Shown here: piece by piece, positions 55,676 to 64,000 of the stretch
Position numbering within the stretch: position 1 is the first letter of the stretch
Layout: each line of letters begins with the position of its first letter
Assembly: GCF_000196875.2 (NCBI RefSeq)
Contig: NC_014532.2
Coordinates: 2,232,001-2,296,000, forward strand
Source of the DNA: Halomonas elongata DSM 2581
GTDB lineage: Bacteria > Pseudomonadota > Gammaproteobacteria > Pseudomonadales > Halomonadaceae
Direction: 5' to 3'
Length of the DNA stretch: 64,000 bases
Program-made: the position numbers and the translations under genes
Notes under the pieces: model-generated
Told to the model about the DNA's origin: nothing
Databases searched by the model: none
Seen by the model: the letters and a program-made list of their open reading frames with translations, nothing else

Positions 55676-56962
55676 ATGACGAATATCCATAAAATATCAT
55701 CCATAAATTCAGCGCGCCGATGCGTGACTTTCGTTTTAATTCCATTCACTTTTGCGTACCTTTTATCCGAGCTAGTTCGCAACGTGAACGGCGTGCTCGC
55801 CCCTTATCTGCAACAGGAATTCACACTCTCGGCTTTCCAGCTAGGGCTTCTAACTGCCGCGTTCCTCGCAGCTCTAGCCGGTTCACAAATTTTCATCGGT
55901 GTCCTGCTCGACCGTTACGGGCCGAAGCGTGTGGTAGCAACGACCATGGGATTAGCTGCCATCGCCTCGACTGGTTTTGCCTTGGCGGATGGACTCGTAC
56001 AACTCCTCACTGCACGCTTCTTCGTCGGGCTTGGGCTATGCGCCTGCTGGACTGGCGCTTATAAAGCTAACGCTCTCTGGTGGCCCAATGAGCGACTGCC
56101 GCTCGTCAATGCCATGACCATCGGCCTCGCCAGCCTGGGCTCTCTCGTAGCGACTTGGCCAACGGAAGCAACCCTCCAGTTAATCCCTTGGCGGTGGCTG
56201 TTTGCAGGGCTATCTTTGGTTATCGCTCTCCTAGTCTTGCTTATTGTTACTCTAGTACCACGCCATCCAAAGGAAGCCCGAGAGACGGAAACCTCCTTGA
56301 GCGAGCAGGTTCATGGGGCTCTTGCCATAGCACGGAGCCGAATATTCTGGACTATTGCCCCTTTGTCCTTTCTGACACAAGGAGTGTGGATTGCCTATCA
56401 AGGACTCTGGGCAGGTGAATGGCTAAGGGAGGTAGGCGGCAAGACGGATGGTACCGCCGCCGCTATTCTGACCGGATTAGCCGTCGGCGTGGTGGCTGGT
56501 CAAATGGGGTTCGGGCTAATGGCGGACCGGAGAGCCCGTGACGAGAAGGCATTTTTCCGTATGACAGCCACTCTCACGGCACTCTTCGTGACGACGCAGA
56601 TAATTCTCCTCCTCCATCCAGAAGGCTACAAAGGAGCTGTGTGGTTCGCCTTTGGCGCATTCACCGCAGGTCCCATATTCGGCTATGCACTCCTTACCCG
56701 TCTCGTCCCGCCATCAGTCTCAGGCAGCGCAATCGCCTTGTTAAATTTTTTTGCTGTTCTCTGCGGTGCCATCTTCCAAGGTTTCGTCGGCTTCCTCGTT
56801 GACCGCGTGCCAGGCGGATTCCCTGGTCTTACCGGACATGAAATTGCTCTGTGGGGGCTCGTAGTTGTGCAAGCTGGAGCGCTACTCTGGATGCTAGTCA
56901 GTGCTTCCTGGACAAGAACAATCGTACGGAGAGAGCCACCATCCCGCTGCAGCTGCCTATAG
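55676..56962 (+). CDS. MFS transporter
   Basis: This 428-residue protein has twelve predicted helices and the MFS loop motif GVLLDRYGPKRVV between helices 2 and 3. RNVNGVLAPYLQQEFTLSAFQ is typical of small-molecule or anion MFS permeases. Divergent lysR suggests inducible expression. The substrate is unknown. Confidence 0.88.
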   Translation: MTNIHKISSINSARRCVTFVLIPFTFAYLLSELVRNVNGVLAPYLQQEFTLSAFQLGLLTAAFLAALAGSQIFIGVLLDRYGPKRVVATTMGLAAIASTGFALADGLVQLLTARFFVGLGLCACWTGAYKANALWWPNERLPLVNAMTIGLASLGSLVATWPTEATLQLIPWRWLFAGLSLVIALLVLLIVTLVPRHPKEARETETSLSEQVHGALAIARSRIFWTIAPLSFLTQGVWIAYQGLWAGEWLREVGGKTDGTAAAILTGLAVGVVAGQMGFGLMADRRARDEKAFFRMTATLTALFVTTQIILLLHPEGYKGAVWFAFGAFTAGPIFGYALLTRLVPPSVSGSAIALLNFFAVLCGAIFQGFVGFLVDRVPGGFPGLTGHEIALWGLVVVQAGALLWMLVSASWTRTIVRREPPSRCSCL

Positions 56963-57008
56963 CCATCAGCGGGATAGAATTGAAACGTACCGGGATTCCT
57001 GAAGGCTC

Positions 57009-57059
57009 CCAACCTTGAGGGGACGGGCGGGACGCAGACGCGCCCGCCCGGAGGGTTGG
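57009..57059. terminator. Bidirectional hairpin between the MFS gene and the symporter
   Basis: CCAACC and GGTTGG form the outer arms, and CGGGCGGG/CGCCCGCCCG a GC-rich inner stem, between two convergent genes. The T-run is weak. Confidence 0.6.
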
Positions 57060-57063
57060 TGAT

Positions 57064-58581
57064 TCACTGCTGCAGGCAGTCGCTGGGGCGGTGAACGTTT
57101 CCGTCACCGAGTCGGGTGAGGCCGTGGGGGGCGGCGATGCGGAAGAAGCGCTCGACGACATCGGCCTGGGTGGGCGCGGTCACCAGCGAGACGATGACGA
57201 ACACCGGCAGGTTGATCATCAGCCCCCAGAAGCCGGCGTGGATGCCCAGCGGGTGCTTCCAAAGCGTGGTGAAGGCCACGGTCACCAGGAACCCAGCGAC
57301 GATGCCCGCCAGCACGCCCAGCTTGGAGGCACGCGGCCACAGGAACATGCCGATGAAGGCCGGCATCACCTGGGTGGCGAAGCCCAGCCCGACCAGCAGG
57401 ATCATCACCAGGCTGCCCGGCTCGGCGATGGCCAGCGGGGCAATTACCAAGGCCATCAGCGGCAGGATCATCCAGCGCGCCAGCCGGCCGGTGGTGACAT
57501 CCGTCAGTTTAAGCAGCGGTTGCAGCACGTCCTTGCTCCAGGAGAGCGCCACCGAGTGGATGAAGGGTTCGCTGGAGGACATCGACGCGGCCAGTGTGCC
57601 GGCACCGAGCAACCCGACCAGCACGACCGGCAGGTGCTGCATGGCGTACTCCAGCACCACGGTGTCGGCCCGCGCCAGGTCGGGCAACGCGAAGATGCCG
57701 ATGAAGCCCACCACCACCATCGGCAGGATCACCACGTAGTAGGTCGGCAGCCAGGTGGCACTGCGTCGAATGGTGCGCGCCGAGGAGGCACTCATCCACT
57801 GGGTCCAGACCGGCGGCATGAAGGAGAACATCGAGACGATGACCGAGGTCGTCCAGAAGCTGAAGCTCATGTCGCCACCGGCGCCGGGCAGGGTCAGGAA
57901 CTCGCCATGCTCGGCCTGGAGTCGCGTGAACAGCGCACCGACATCGAGCCCGCCGGTGGCGCTATGCAACGCCCATAGCCCCACGGCCCAGGCCACCACC
58001 AGCATCAGCACACCCTGGAAGGCATTGGTCCGGCCGATAGCGCGCTGGCCACTGATGAACAGGTAGACGGCAATGCAGGCCAGCACCAGCAGCACGCCCA
58101 GCCACACCGGAATCACCCCGCCGCTCATCACGTTGAGGATGTAGGCGGAGCCGATGGTCTGCAGCACCGCGTAGGCGATCGAGCCGATCGACATCACCAG
58201 TGCCGCCAGAGCCCCCAGCAACGGGCTCTGGTAGCGGTCGGCGATGGCACTGGCCTGGGTCACATGGCCGAAACGCTCGCCGAACTGCCACACCTTGGGG
58301 CCGACGTACCAGGCCACCAGCGCCAGATAGGCGAGATAGACGGCCACGTAGAATACCGGCACGCCCTTGGAATAGGCCCAGCCCGGCGCGCCCATGAAGG
58401 TGTAGGCGCTGACGCTGCCGGCGGCGATCAGCAGGTAAAGCGTTACCGGCCCCATGCTGCGCCCGGCCACGCCCCATTCCTCGAGGCTGTTCATGCGCCG
58501 CCCGCCCCGGGCACGCAGGCCGATGAACATGGCGATGGCAACGTAGGCCAGGGTGATGAGCAACGGCCAGGGACTAGTCAT
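57064..58581 (-). CDS. Sodium:solute symporter (SSS family)
   Basis: This protein of about 505 residues has thirteen or so membrane helices and SSS motifs (AGRSMGPVTLYLLIAAGSVSAYTFMG, in part GAPGWAYSKGVPVFY; LAASMSSSEPFIHSVALSWSKDVL). It resembles PanF-type or acetate/amino-acid Na+ symporters. The ATG at 58581 lies six bases after AAGGAGG; an ATG two codons earlier overlaps the ribosome site. It overlaps the DUF3311 gene by eight bases, a common pairing. The amidase next door hints at an amide or acid substrate. Confidence 0.9.
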   Translation of the reverse strand: MTSPWPLLITLAYVAIAMFIGLRARGGRRMNSLEEWGVAGRSMGPVTLYLLIAAGSVSAYTFMGAPGWAYSKGVPVFYVAVYLAYLALVAWYVGPKVWQFGERFGHVTQASAIADRYQSPLLGALAALVMSIGSIAYAVLQTIGSAYILNVMSGGVIPVWLGVLLVLACIAVYLFISGQRAIGRTNAFQGVLMLVVAWAVGLWALHSATGGLDVGALFTRLQAEHGEFLTLPGAGGDMSFSFWTTSVIVSMFSFMPPVWTQWMSASSARTIRRSATWLPTYYVVILPMVVVGFIGIFALPDLARADTVVLEYAMQHLPVVLVGLLGAGTLAASMSSSEPFIHSVALSWSKDVLQPLLKLTDVTTGRLARWMILPLMALVIAPLAIAEPGSLVMILLVGLGFATQVMPAFIGMFLWPRASKLGVLAGIVAGFLVTVAFTTLWKHPLGIHAGFWGLMINLPVFVIVSLVTAPTQADVVERFFRIAAPHGLTRLGDGNVHRPSDCLQQ

Positions 58582-58807
58582 GCTCATCCTCCTTGTGCTC
58601 GAGGACGCGATTGGCGATCAGCATGACGGCGAAACAGGCGAAGATCACCACATAGCTCCACACCACCAGCAGCGGCAGGCCCAGCACCAGCACGGCGCGG
58701 TTCACCCAGCCGATGACCGGCCAGATGCCTGCCGCCACCACGGCGACGAAGACGATCAGCAGCACCCAGCCGGCGCGACTGGTGGGCAGGACGACAAGAC
58801 GGGACAT
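58574..58807 (-). CDS. DUF3311-like small membrane protein
   Basis: This 77-residue protein has two membrane helices (about 11-30 and 40-63) with NRAVLVLGLPLLVVWSYVVI, like DUF3311. Such proteins accompany SSS symporters and may be small subunits. It overlaps the symporter start. Confidence 0.75.
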   Translation of the reverse strand: MSRLVVLPTSRAGWVLLIVFVAVVAAGIWPVIGWVNRAVLVLGLPLLVVWSYVVIFACFAVMLIANRVLEHKEDEHD

Positions 58808-58855
58808 GAGGAAAATTCTCCCACGATGACAAGACGAGACAGTTGACCGAGAACC

Positions 58856-60253
58856 TTACTGCGCGACGGGCGGCGACGGCCAGCGTGGTTCGAGAGCCAA
58901 CCGTGTTTCCAGGGTCTTGGCCAGCTTGAGCACCCGGTGATCGGCAAAGCGCGGACCGATCAACTGCACGCCGAGCGGCATGCCCTCTCTGGAGAACCCG
59001 GCATTGAGCGATAGCGCCGGTTGCTCGCCCATGTTCCACGGCACGGTGTAGGCGATGTGCTCGAAGGGTTGCTGCGGATCATTGGTCGGCGAGACCCAGT
59101 CGGCGGGAAAGGCAACGTTGGGCGTGGTAGGCGAGATCACGGCATCGACATCATCGAACACCGCCTCGGTGGCGCGGCGCATGGCCAGGGTCTGCTCGAA
59201 GCCGCGCACCGCCTCGACACCACTGATCCGCCCGCCGTCGTCGGCCCAGGCGAGAATCGCCGGCAACACGCGCTCACGTTGCTCGAGCGTCAGCGCTTCC
59301 AGGGCACTCCATTGGCGGGTGCGCCAGAAGCGATCCAGGCCATCGAGCATCTCGCGGGTCAGCACCGGCGCCAGCGGCACCAGGGTGGCGCCTGCTGCCT
59401 CGAGATGCACGGCGGCCCCTTCCACGGCGCGGGCGATTTCGTCGTCCAGCGGCAGACCGCAGCCAGCCTCCAGCATCACGCCGATGCGTAGTCCCGAGAC
59501 GTCGAGCCCAAGATCCGTCCAGTCGATCGACTCCGGTGGCAAGCGCGTGGCGTCGCGGCGATCGGTACGAGCCAGGGCCGTCATCATCAGAGCGGCATCG
59601 TCCACGCTGCGGGTCATCGGGCCGGCACAACGCCCCACATAGTAGGGATCGATGGGAATGCGTCCCTGCGTCGGCTTGAACCCCACGACTCCGCACCAGG
59701 CCGCCGGCAGGCGTACCGAGCCGCCGATGTCGGTGCCCACGTGCAAGGGGCCATAGCCGGCCGCCGCCGCGGCCCCTGCTCCGGAACTCGATCCCCCTGT
59801 ATTGCAGTCGAGCCGCCAGGGGTTGCGCGTGGTCCCGTGGAAGGAGGAACGGCCCGAAGAGAGCATGCCGAAATCCGGGCAAGTCGTCTTGGCCAGCAAC
59901 AGCGCGTCGTCCTCGGCCAGTCGCGCCGCCGGCGGCGCATCCTCGACGGCCGGTGCCTGCTGGCCCAGGCCTGTGCCATTCGGTATCGGCGTGCCACGCG
60001 TCGCAATCAGTTCCTTGAGAGTGATCGGCACGCCATCCAGCGGGCCGCGCGGCTCACCGCGCACCCAACGATCGCTCGAGGCGCGCGCCGCTTCCAGGAA
60101 GGCTGCCGGGTGGTATCCGTAAAGCGCATTGAGGTGTGGCTCCCAACGGTCGATGTGCCGGACCAGCGCCTCGGCGACATCCAGCGGCGACAGTCTCTTT
60201 TGGCGATAGGCATCCAGCAGTTGAGTGGCAGTCATCAGATGGAGAGCAGTCAT
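58856..60253 (-). CDS. Amidase (amidase-signature family)
   Basis: This 465-residue enzyme has the Ser-Ser-Lys catalytic elements: GVPITLKELIATRG with Lys, GGSSSGAGAAAAAGYGPL, and GTDIGGSVRLPAAWCGVVGFKPT with the nucleophile Ser. It hydrolyses a carboxamide, with the substrate unknown. GatA is unlikely without gatB/C. I chose the ATG at 60253; a GTG four codons earlier and an ATG at 60235 are alternatives. It is in line with the symporter pair, so import and hydrolysis may be linked. Confidence 0.9.
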   Translation of the reverse strand: MTALHLMTATQLLDAYRQKRLSPLDVAEALVRHIDRWEPHLNALYGYHPAAFLEAARASSDRWVRGEPRGPLDGVPITLKELIATRGTPIPNGTGLGQQAPAVEDAPPAARLAEDDALLLAKTTCPDFGMLSSGRSSFHGTTRNPWRLDCNTGGSSSGAGAAAAAGYGPLHVGTDIGGSVRLPAAWCGVVGFKPTQGRIPIDPYYVGRCAGPMTRSVDDAALMMTALARTDRRDATRLPPESIDWTDLGLDVSGLRIGVMLEAGCGLPLDDEIARAVEGAAVHLEAAGATLVPLAPVLTREMLDGLDRFWRTRQWSALEALTLEQRERVLPAILAWADDGGRISGVEAVRGFEQTLAMRRATEAVFDDVDAVISPTTPNVAFPADWVSPTNDPQQPFEHIAYTVPWNMGEQPALSLNAGFSREGMPLGVQLIGPRFADHRVLKLAKTLETRLALEPRWPSPPVAQ

Positions 60254-60358
60254 GGGCGGTTCCACGTCTTGTTATTGGTGCCCTCAGCTTGGCGTCGCCT
60301 GGTGTCTATCGCCATCACAATCATGGTGCCAGGGTGTCCACTTTTTGTGTGCACACCT

Positions 60359-61261
60359 TCAAGGCTCGCTCAATGTCTGAAGCGATGCGGCCAGCAATCC
60401 GAGGCAGGCTTCGGTGGCGAAACTGCGCTGCCGATGCCGGTGGAGGCAAAGGTCCAGCCGGGTATGTTCGAGTTCGCCCCGGGCCAGGGGCACGCTGACC
60501 AGTTGGCCGTCCCGACACTCCCGGGCCACCGCCATGGGCGGCAGGATCAACAGCCCGGCGCCCGACATGGCCAACGCCTTCTGGGTCTCCAGAGAGGCCG
60601 TGTGAAAGATGGGATTGAGCGTCACATCCTGGCGTCGTGCCGCTTCGTCGAGCGCTTGCCGCACTCCATAGTGCTCATCGGGCAGCGCCAGGGAATACTC
60701 GGCCAGTTCGGCCAGCCGCAACTCGGCCCTCCCCGCCAGCGGATGGCCAGGTGCCATGACCGCATGATGCTCCAGGCGACTGCTGGCGAACGGCAGGATG
60801 TCGTCATGGCGCGGCATGAAAAAGGTCAGGCCGATATCGGCATCGCCACTGCGCAGCGCCTCGACGACCTGGCCGGCACTGGCGATCTGAATATCGAACT
60901 GCAACTGCGGATGGCGTTGGTTGAGCTCGGTCAGCGCCGGCACGAGCAAACCGGCCACCACGCCTTCGGCCACCCTCAGGCTCACCTTGCCGGTACGCAG
61001 GCCCTTGAGGTCGCTAATGTGCTCCTGCACCCGCTCCAGATCGCGCAAGGTGCGGCGCGCCTGGACCGCCAGCAATTCCCCAGCGGCGGTCAGGCGAATG
61101 CCACCGGGACCGCGCTCGATCAACGGCGCCCCGAGCTGATACTCCAGCAGGTCGATCTGGCGGCTGATGGCGGTCGGGGCGATATGCAACCGAGCCGCCG
61201 CCTCGCGCAGTGAGTGGCTGCGGGCCACGGTGTCGAAATAGCGCAGGGCTCGCCAGTGCAT
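60359..61261 (-). CDS. LysR-family regulator
   Basis: This 300-residue LysR has the helix-turn-helix YFDTVARSHSLREAAARLHI...AISRQIDLLEYQLGAPLIER (longest shown in part: ARLHIAPTAISRQIDLLE) and a substrate-binding domain. It is oriented with the amidase and symporter genes and is likely their regulator. A GNAT gene starts three bases upstream. Confidence 0.9.
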   Translation of the reverse strand: MHWRALRYFDTVARSHSLREAAARLHIAPTAISRQIDLLEYQLGAPLIERGPGGIRLTAAGELLAVQARRTLRDLERVQEHISDLKGLRTGKVSLRVAEGVVAGLLVPALTELNQRHPQLQFDIQIASAGQVVEALRSGDADIGLTFFMPRHDDILPFASSRLEHHAVMAPGHPLAGRAELRLAELAEYSLALPDEHYGVRQALDEAARRQDVTLNPIFHTASLETQKALAMSGAGLLILPPMAVARECRDGQLVSVPLARGELEHTRLDLCLHRHRQRSFATEACLGLLAASLQTLSEP

Positions 61262-61264
61262 GGC

Positions 61265-61747
61265 TCAGACCGGAGCCGGAAAGTCGCGTTGCATGATGGT
61301 CACCATCTCGCCGCGATATTCGCGCTCCTCGACATCCTGCCAGCCCAACCGGCGGTAGAGCGCCTGCTGATCCGGTGTGTAGAGGTAGAAACGCTCGATG
61401 CCGTGTGCCTGGGCCTCTTCCTCCACTCGGCGCACCAGCCGTGAGGCGATGCCGCGACCGCGCCACTCGGGCAACACATAGACCGAGGCCAGCCAGGGTG
61501 TCAGTTCGCGACGGTCGCTCATGTCGTCGACGACCAGACTGGCCGTGCCCACCGGCCGCTCACCGTCCATGGCGGCAAATACCGAAGGCACTCCGGCCAG
61601 GCCGCAGTCGCCGCGAAAGTGCCCGACGGCAGCGGCGAAATCGCGGCCGGCATGCAGATGCCCCCATTCGGCATGGATCCAGCCGGCCAGGGTGGCAACA
61701 TGAGACGAGTTAGCGTGGATGCGGACGAGAGGCAGGCCTGAACCCAT
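61265..61747 (-). CDS. GNAT N-acetyltransferase
   Basis: This 160-residue GNAT has ASVYVLPEWRGRGIASRLVR (acetyl-CoA loop) and YTPDQQALYRRLGWQ near the end. It is three bases from lysR and probably co-transcribed. Substrate unknown. Confidence 0.88.
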   Translation of the reverse strand: MGSGLPLVRIHANSSHVATLAGWIHAEWGHLHAGRDFAAAVGHFRGDCGLAGVPSVFAAMDGERPVGTASLVVDDMSDRRELTPWLASVYVLPEWRGRGIASRLVRRVEEEAQAHGIERFYLYTPDQQALYRRLGWQDVEEREYRGEMVTIMQRDFPAPV

Positions 61748-61916
61748 GGCGAAAAAATCCTGTCAGCGATGCGTGGCGATGCCGGTGTTCCCCTGGCACA
61801 GGGGGCACGGCGAAACGCCACAGTATCCCCGTTCTCGGCGCCACTCGCCAGGGTTGGAGCCACCACTCAGCCAGCCGGAAGATCGTGCAACCACCCCGCT
61901 CCCGTATGCCATCGAG

Positions 61917-62945
61917 CTACTGCAGACGCAGCCGCATGCTGCGAAAACGCCGTCGGTACTGACTGGGCGTCAGGCCGACCCGGCGGACGAACAGCCGTCG
62001 GAAGAAGCTCGGGTCGGCGTACCCCACCTCCTCGGCCACTGCGTCGATGGGGGCATCGCCGCTTTCCAGCACCTGCTTGGCTTCCTCCAGTCGCAGGGTA
62101 TGGACATAGTCCATCGGCGTCATGCCGGTGGCAGCCTTGAAGCGTCGCTTGAAGGAGCGCTCCGTCAGGCCGCTGACCGCCACCATGCCGGCCACCGGCG
62201 AGGGGGTGTCGTAGTGCTCGGCCACCCATACCTGGCAATTGGCGATACCGGCATCCTCTACCTGGCGCGAACTGCTCAGGGCGGCATAGGGCTGCTGGCC
62301 CTCAAGGTGCCAACCGATCAGGTTGAGCCGCGCCAGATGCATGGCCTCGTCCACGCTCACCAGCCGCGCGACCAGAAACAGCGCCAGATCCTGCCAGGTG
62401 GTGCCGCCACCGGCCATGATCAACCGCTGCCCTTCTCCGCTGATCACCAGGCTGCGATGGGCATGCACCCGCACCTTGGGAAAGCGTTGCGCCAGCACGT
62501 CACAATAGGCCCAGTGGGTGGTGGCATCCTGGTCGTCAAGCAGCCCCGCTTCGGCGAACAGCAGGGCGCCGGTACAGGCCGCCGCCATCAGCGCCCCCGA
62601 CTCCTCACAGGCGCGCAACCAGGCTATCTCGGGCACGTAGCTGGCCAGGCTGGCGCCGGGGGCGATCATCAGATCCGGTACGCACACCGCCAGCGGCGCA
62701 GGGCAGTCGGCCAGGGCGACATCCGGCTCGACCCAGGCCCCATTCGCGGTACGGAAGCCGCCGCCATCCCGCGAGACGATCAACGGCTCGAGCAGCGGTT
62801 CGCCCGGTCGACCGTGCATCAAGAGTTCCCAGTCTCGACCCGCCGAACCGAAGATGTCGTACATACCGAAAAGCGTCGAGGCGGTCACATCAGGACCGGC
62901 CAGCAGGGCGATGATTGCCTTGTCTCGGGGCTCGATTTCAGTCAT
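61917..62945 (-). CDS. GlxA-family (DJ-1/PfpI-AraC) regulator
   Basis: This 342-residue protein has an N-terminal DJ-1/PfpI domain (about 10-185) with AAACTGALLFAEAGLLDDQDATTHW and a C-terminal AraC helix-turn-helix pair (GLTERSFKRRFKAATGMTPM, EEVGYADPSFFRRLFVRRVG). The Cys in AACTGA is at the nucleophile-elbow position. The ATG at 62945 starts MTEIEPRDKA; the frame extension upstream is not needed. It is divergent from the methyltransferase and may control it. Confidence 0.88.
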   Translation of the reverse strand: MTEIEPRDKAIIALLAGPDVTASTLFGMYDIFGSAGRDWELLMHGRPGEPLLEPLIVSRDGGGFRTANGAWVEPDVALADCPAPLAVCVPDLMIAPGASLASYVPEIAWLRACEESGALMAAACTGALLFAEAGLLDDQDATTHWAYCDVLAQRFPKVRVHAHRSLVISGEGQRLIMAGGGTTWQDLALFLVARLVSVDEAMHLARLNLIGWHLEGQQPYAALSSSRQVEDAGIANCQVWVAEHYDTPSPVAGMVAVSGLTERSFKRRFKAATGMTPMDYVHTLRLEEAKQVLESGDAPIDAVAEEVGYADPSFFRRLFVRRVGLTPSQYRRRFRSMRLRLQ

Positions 62946-63068
62946 GGCAGAAACCCCTCGTTTGCGGCGCAATGCGCCTGAGTATCGGCGGCCTCCCGGT
63001 CGTATCGTGAAGCTGTCCTCATCGACGACACGCATCACCAATACAACAACGACCGGAGGACCCTGATC

Positions 63069-64000
63069 ATGTGCGATACCACTCTTGCCATCCAACCGAC
63101 GACCGACGATTTCGAAGCCCGGCTGGTTCAGGCCCTCAATCACGGTGGCCTGCTGCTATTGACCTCGCTCGGCTACCGCACCGGACTGCTGGAAGCCATG
63201 GCCGGGCAACCACCGATCACCAGCCAGGCCCTGGCCGAGCGCACGGGGCTCCAGGAGCGTTACGTTCGCGAATGGCTCGGCGGCATGGTGGCAGCCGAGG
63301 TGGTCGAAACCGACTCCGCCACTGCCAGCTACTGGCTACCGGACGAACGCGCTGCACTGCTCACCGACCGGGGCGAGGCAAACCTGGCCGTCTATGCCCA
63401 GTTTATGCCCTTGTTGGGCAGCGTGGAGGATGACGTGTTGCGCTGCTTTCGTGAGGGCGGCGGCGTACCCTACTCGCGCTATCCACGCTTCCAGGAGGTG
63501 ATGGCCAGCGACAGCGGCCAGACGGTGCTACCGGCACTGTTCGACGGCATCCTGCCGCTGGCCCCGGGGCTGATCGAGCGCCTGGAGAGCGGTATCCGGG
63601 TACTGGACTGCGCCTGCGGTCGCGGCCGGGCCCTGCTGGCCATGGCCGAACGCTTCCCCGCCAGCCGCTTCACGGGTTACGACCTCTCCGAGGAGGCCAT
63701 CGGCTGGGCGCGCGCCCAGGCTGAACGGGCCGGGCTGACCAACCTCAACTTCGAGGTACGTGACCTGAGCGACTTCGACACCACCGCCACGCCCGGGGCC
63801 TTCGAACTGGTGACCACCTTCGACGGCATTCACGACCAGGGCCAGCCGCGCCGGCTGCTCAAGGGGATTCACCGCAGCCTGACCAGCGACGGCATCTACC
63901 TGGTGCAGGACATCCACGCCTCGAGCCATCATCACCTGGATCGCGAGCACCCGTTGGGCGCGATGCTCTATGCGGTATCGATCAGCCACTGCATGACGGT
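63069..64000 (+). CDS. Class I SAM-dependent methyltransferase, partial at 3' end
   Basis: At least 310 codons are present before the right edge. A winged-helix-like N-terminus (about 20-90: HGGLLLLTSLGYRTGLLEAM, LAERTGLQERYVREWLGG) precedes a Rossmann domain with VLDCACGRGRALLAMA (motif I), GYDLSEEAIGWARAQ and FELVTTFDGIHDQ. It looks like a small-molecule methyltransferase. The substrate is unknown and the end is missing. Confidence 0.85.
   Translation, partial: MCDTTLAIQPTTDDFEARLVQALNHGGLLLLTSLGYRTGLLEAMAGQPPITSQALAERTGLQERYVREWLGGMVAAEVVETDSATASYWLPDERAALLTDRGEANLAVYAQFMPLLGSVEDDVLRCFREGGGVPYSRYPRFQEVMASDSGQTVLPALFDGILPLAPGLIERLESGIRVLDCACGRGRALLAMAERFPASRFTGYDLSEEAIGWARAQAERAGLTNLNFEVRDLSDFDTTATPGAFELVTTFDGIHDQGQPRRLLKGIHRSLTSDGIYLVQDIHASSHHHLDREHPLGAMLYAVSISHCMT

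Overview
The window is high-GC gammaproteobacterial chromosome. The gene families and their order (a T6SS with a VasH-type sigma-54 activator, a liuABCDE leucine operon, a TRAP transporter, an OsmC-YcaO fusion) best fit a Halomonadaceae-like marine or halophilic bacterium. That assignment is inference from gene content. The left edge cuts tssM and the right edge cuts a methyltransferase.

Region 1 (1-27.6 kb, all minus strand) is a type VI secretion locus. From upstream to downstream it reads: hcp; vgrG, a DUF4123 adaptor, a 1119-residue cargo-effector candidate, a Sel1-repeat secreted protein, a decayed Sel1 copy and a DUF6708-like membrane protein; then tssB-C-E-F-G, tagH, tssJ-K-L, clpV, vasH, vasI/tagO, tssA and tssM. 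Upstream of hcp there is a good -24/-12 promoter and three GCAAG-N2-CTTGC palindromes placed like enhancer sites for VasH. Two overlapping inverted repeats lie between hcp and vgrG.

Region 2 (27.8-43.4 kb) is core metabolism: a lipoate-ligase-like protein; liuABCDE, preceded by a LiuR-type palindrome; a DctPQM TRAP transporter with its own TetR regulator and an amidohydrolase; and an OsmC-YcaO protein. Almost the same terminator hairpin closes the liu and TRAP operons.

Region 3 (43.5-50.7 kb) is the most notable. It is an AT-rich sedentary integron: eight genes all on the minus strand, separated by attC-like sites (TAACAAAG...CGTTAG on the minus strand), an attI-type junction at about 50,250, and a decayed divergent integrase remnant at 50.45-50.68 kb. 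The cassettes encode a poly-gamma-glutamate hydrolase, DUF3800 and HEPN proteins (joined through a broken attC), an AadA-like nucleotidyltransferase, a GNAT enzyme, a DUF4062 protein and a coupled cytosolic/four-helix membrane pair that resembles the RexAB abortive-infection layout. Several of these families occur in defence or resistance.

Region 4 (50.8-64 kb) is ordinary accessory metabolism: a tautomerase, a fused dihydroxyacetone kinase, GNAT enzymes, a nitrilase-family hydrolase, a LysR/MFS pair, a sodium:solute symporter with a DUF3311 partner and an amidase, a LysR, a GlxA-type regulator and a methyltransferase. I saw no rRNA, tRNA, CRISPR array or intact transposase.
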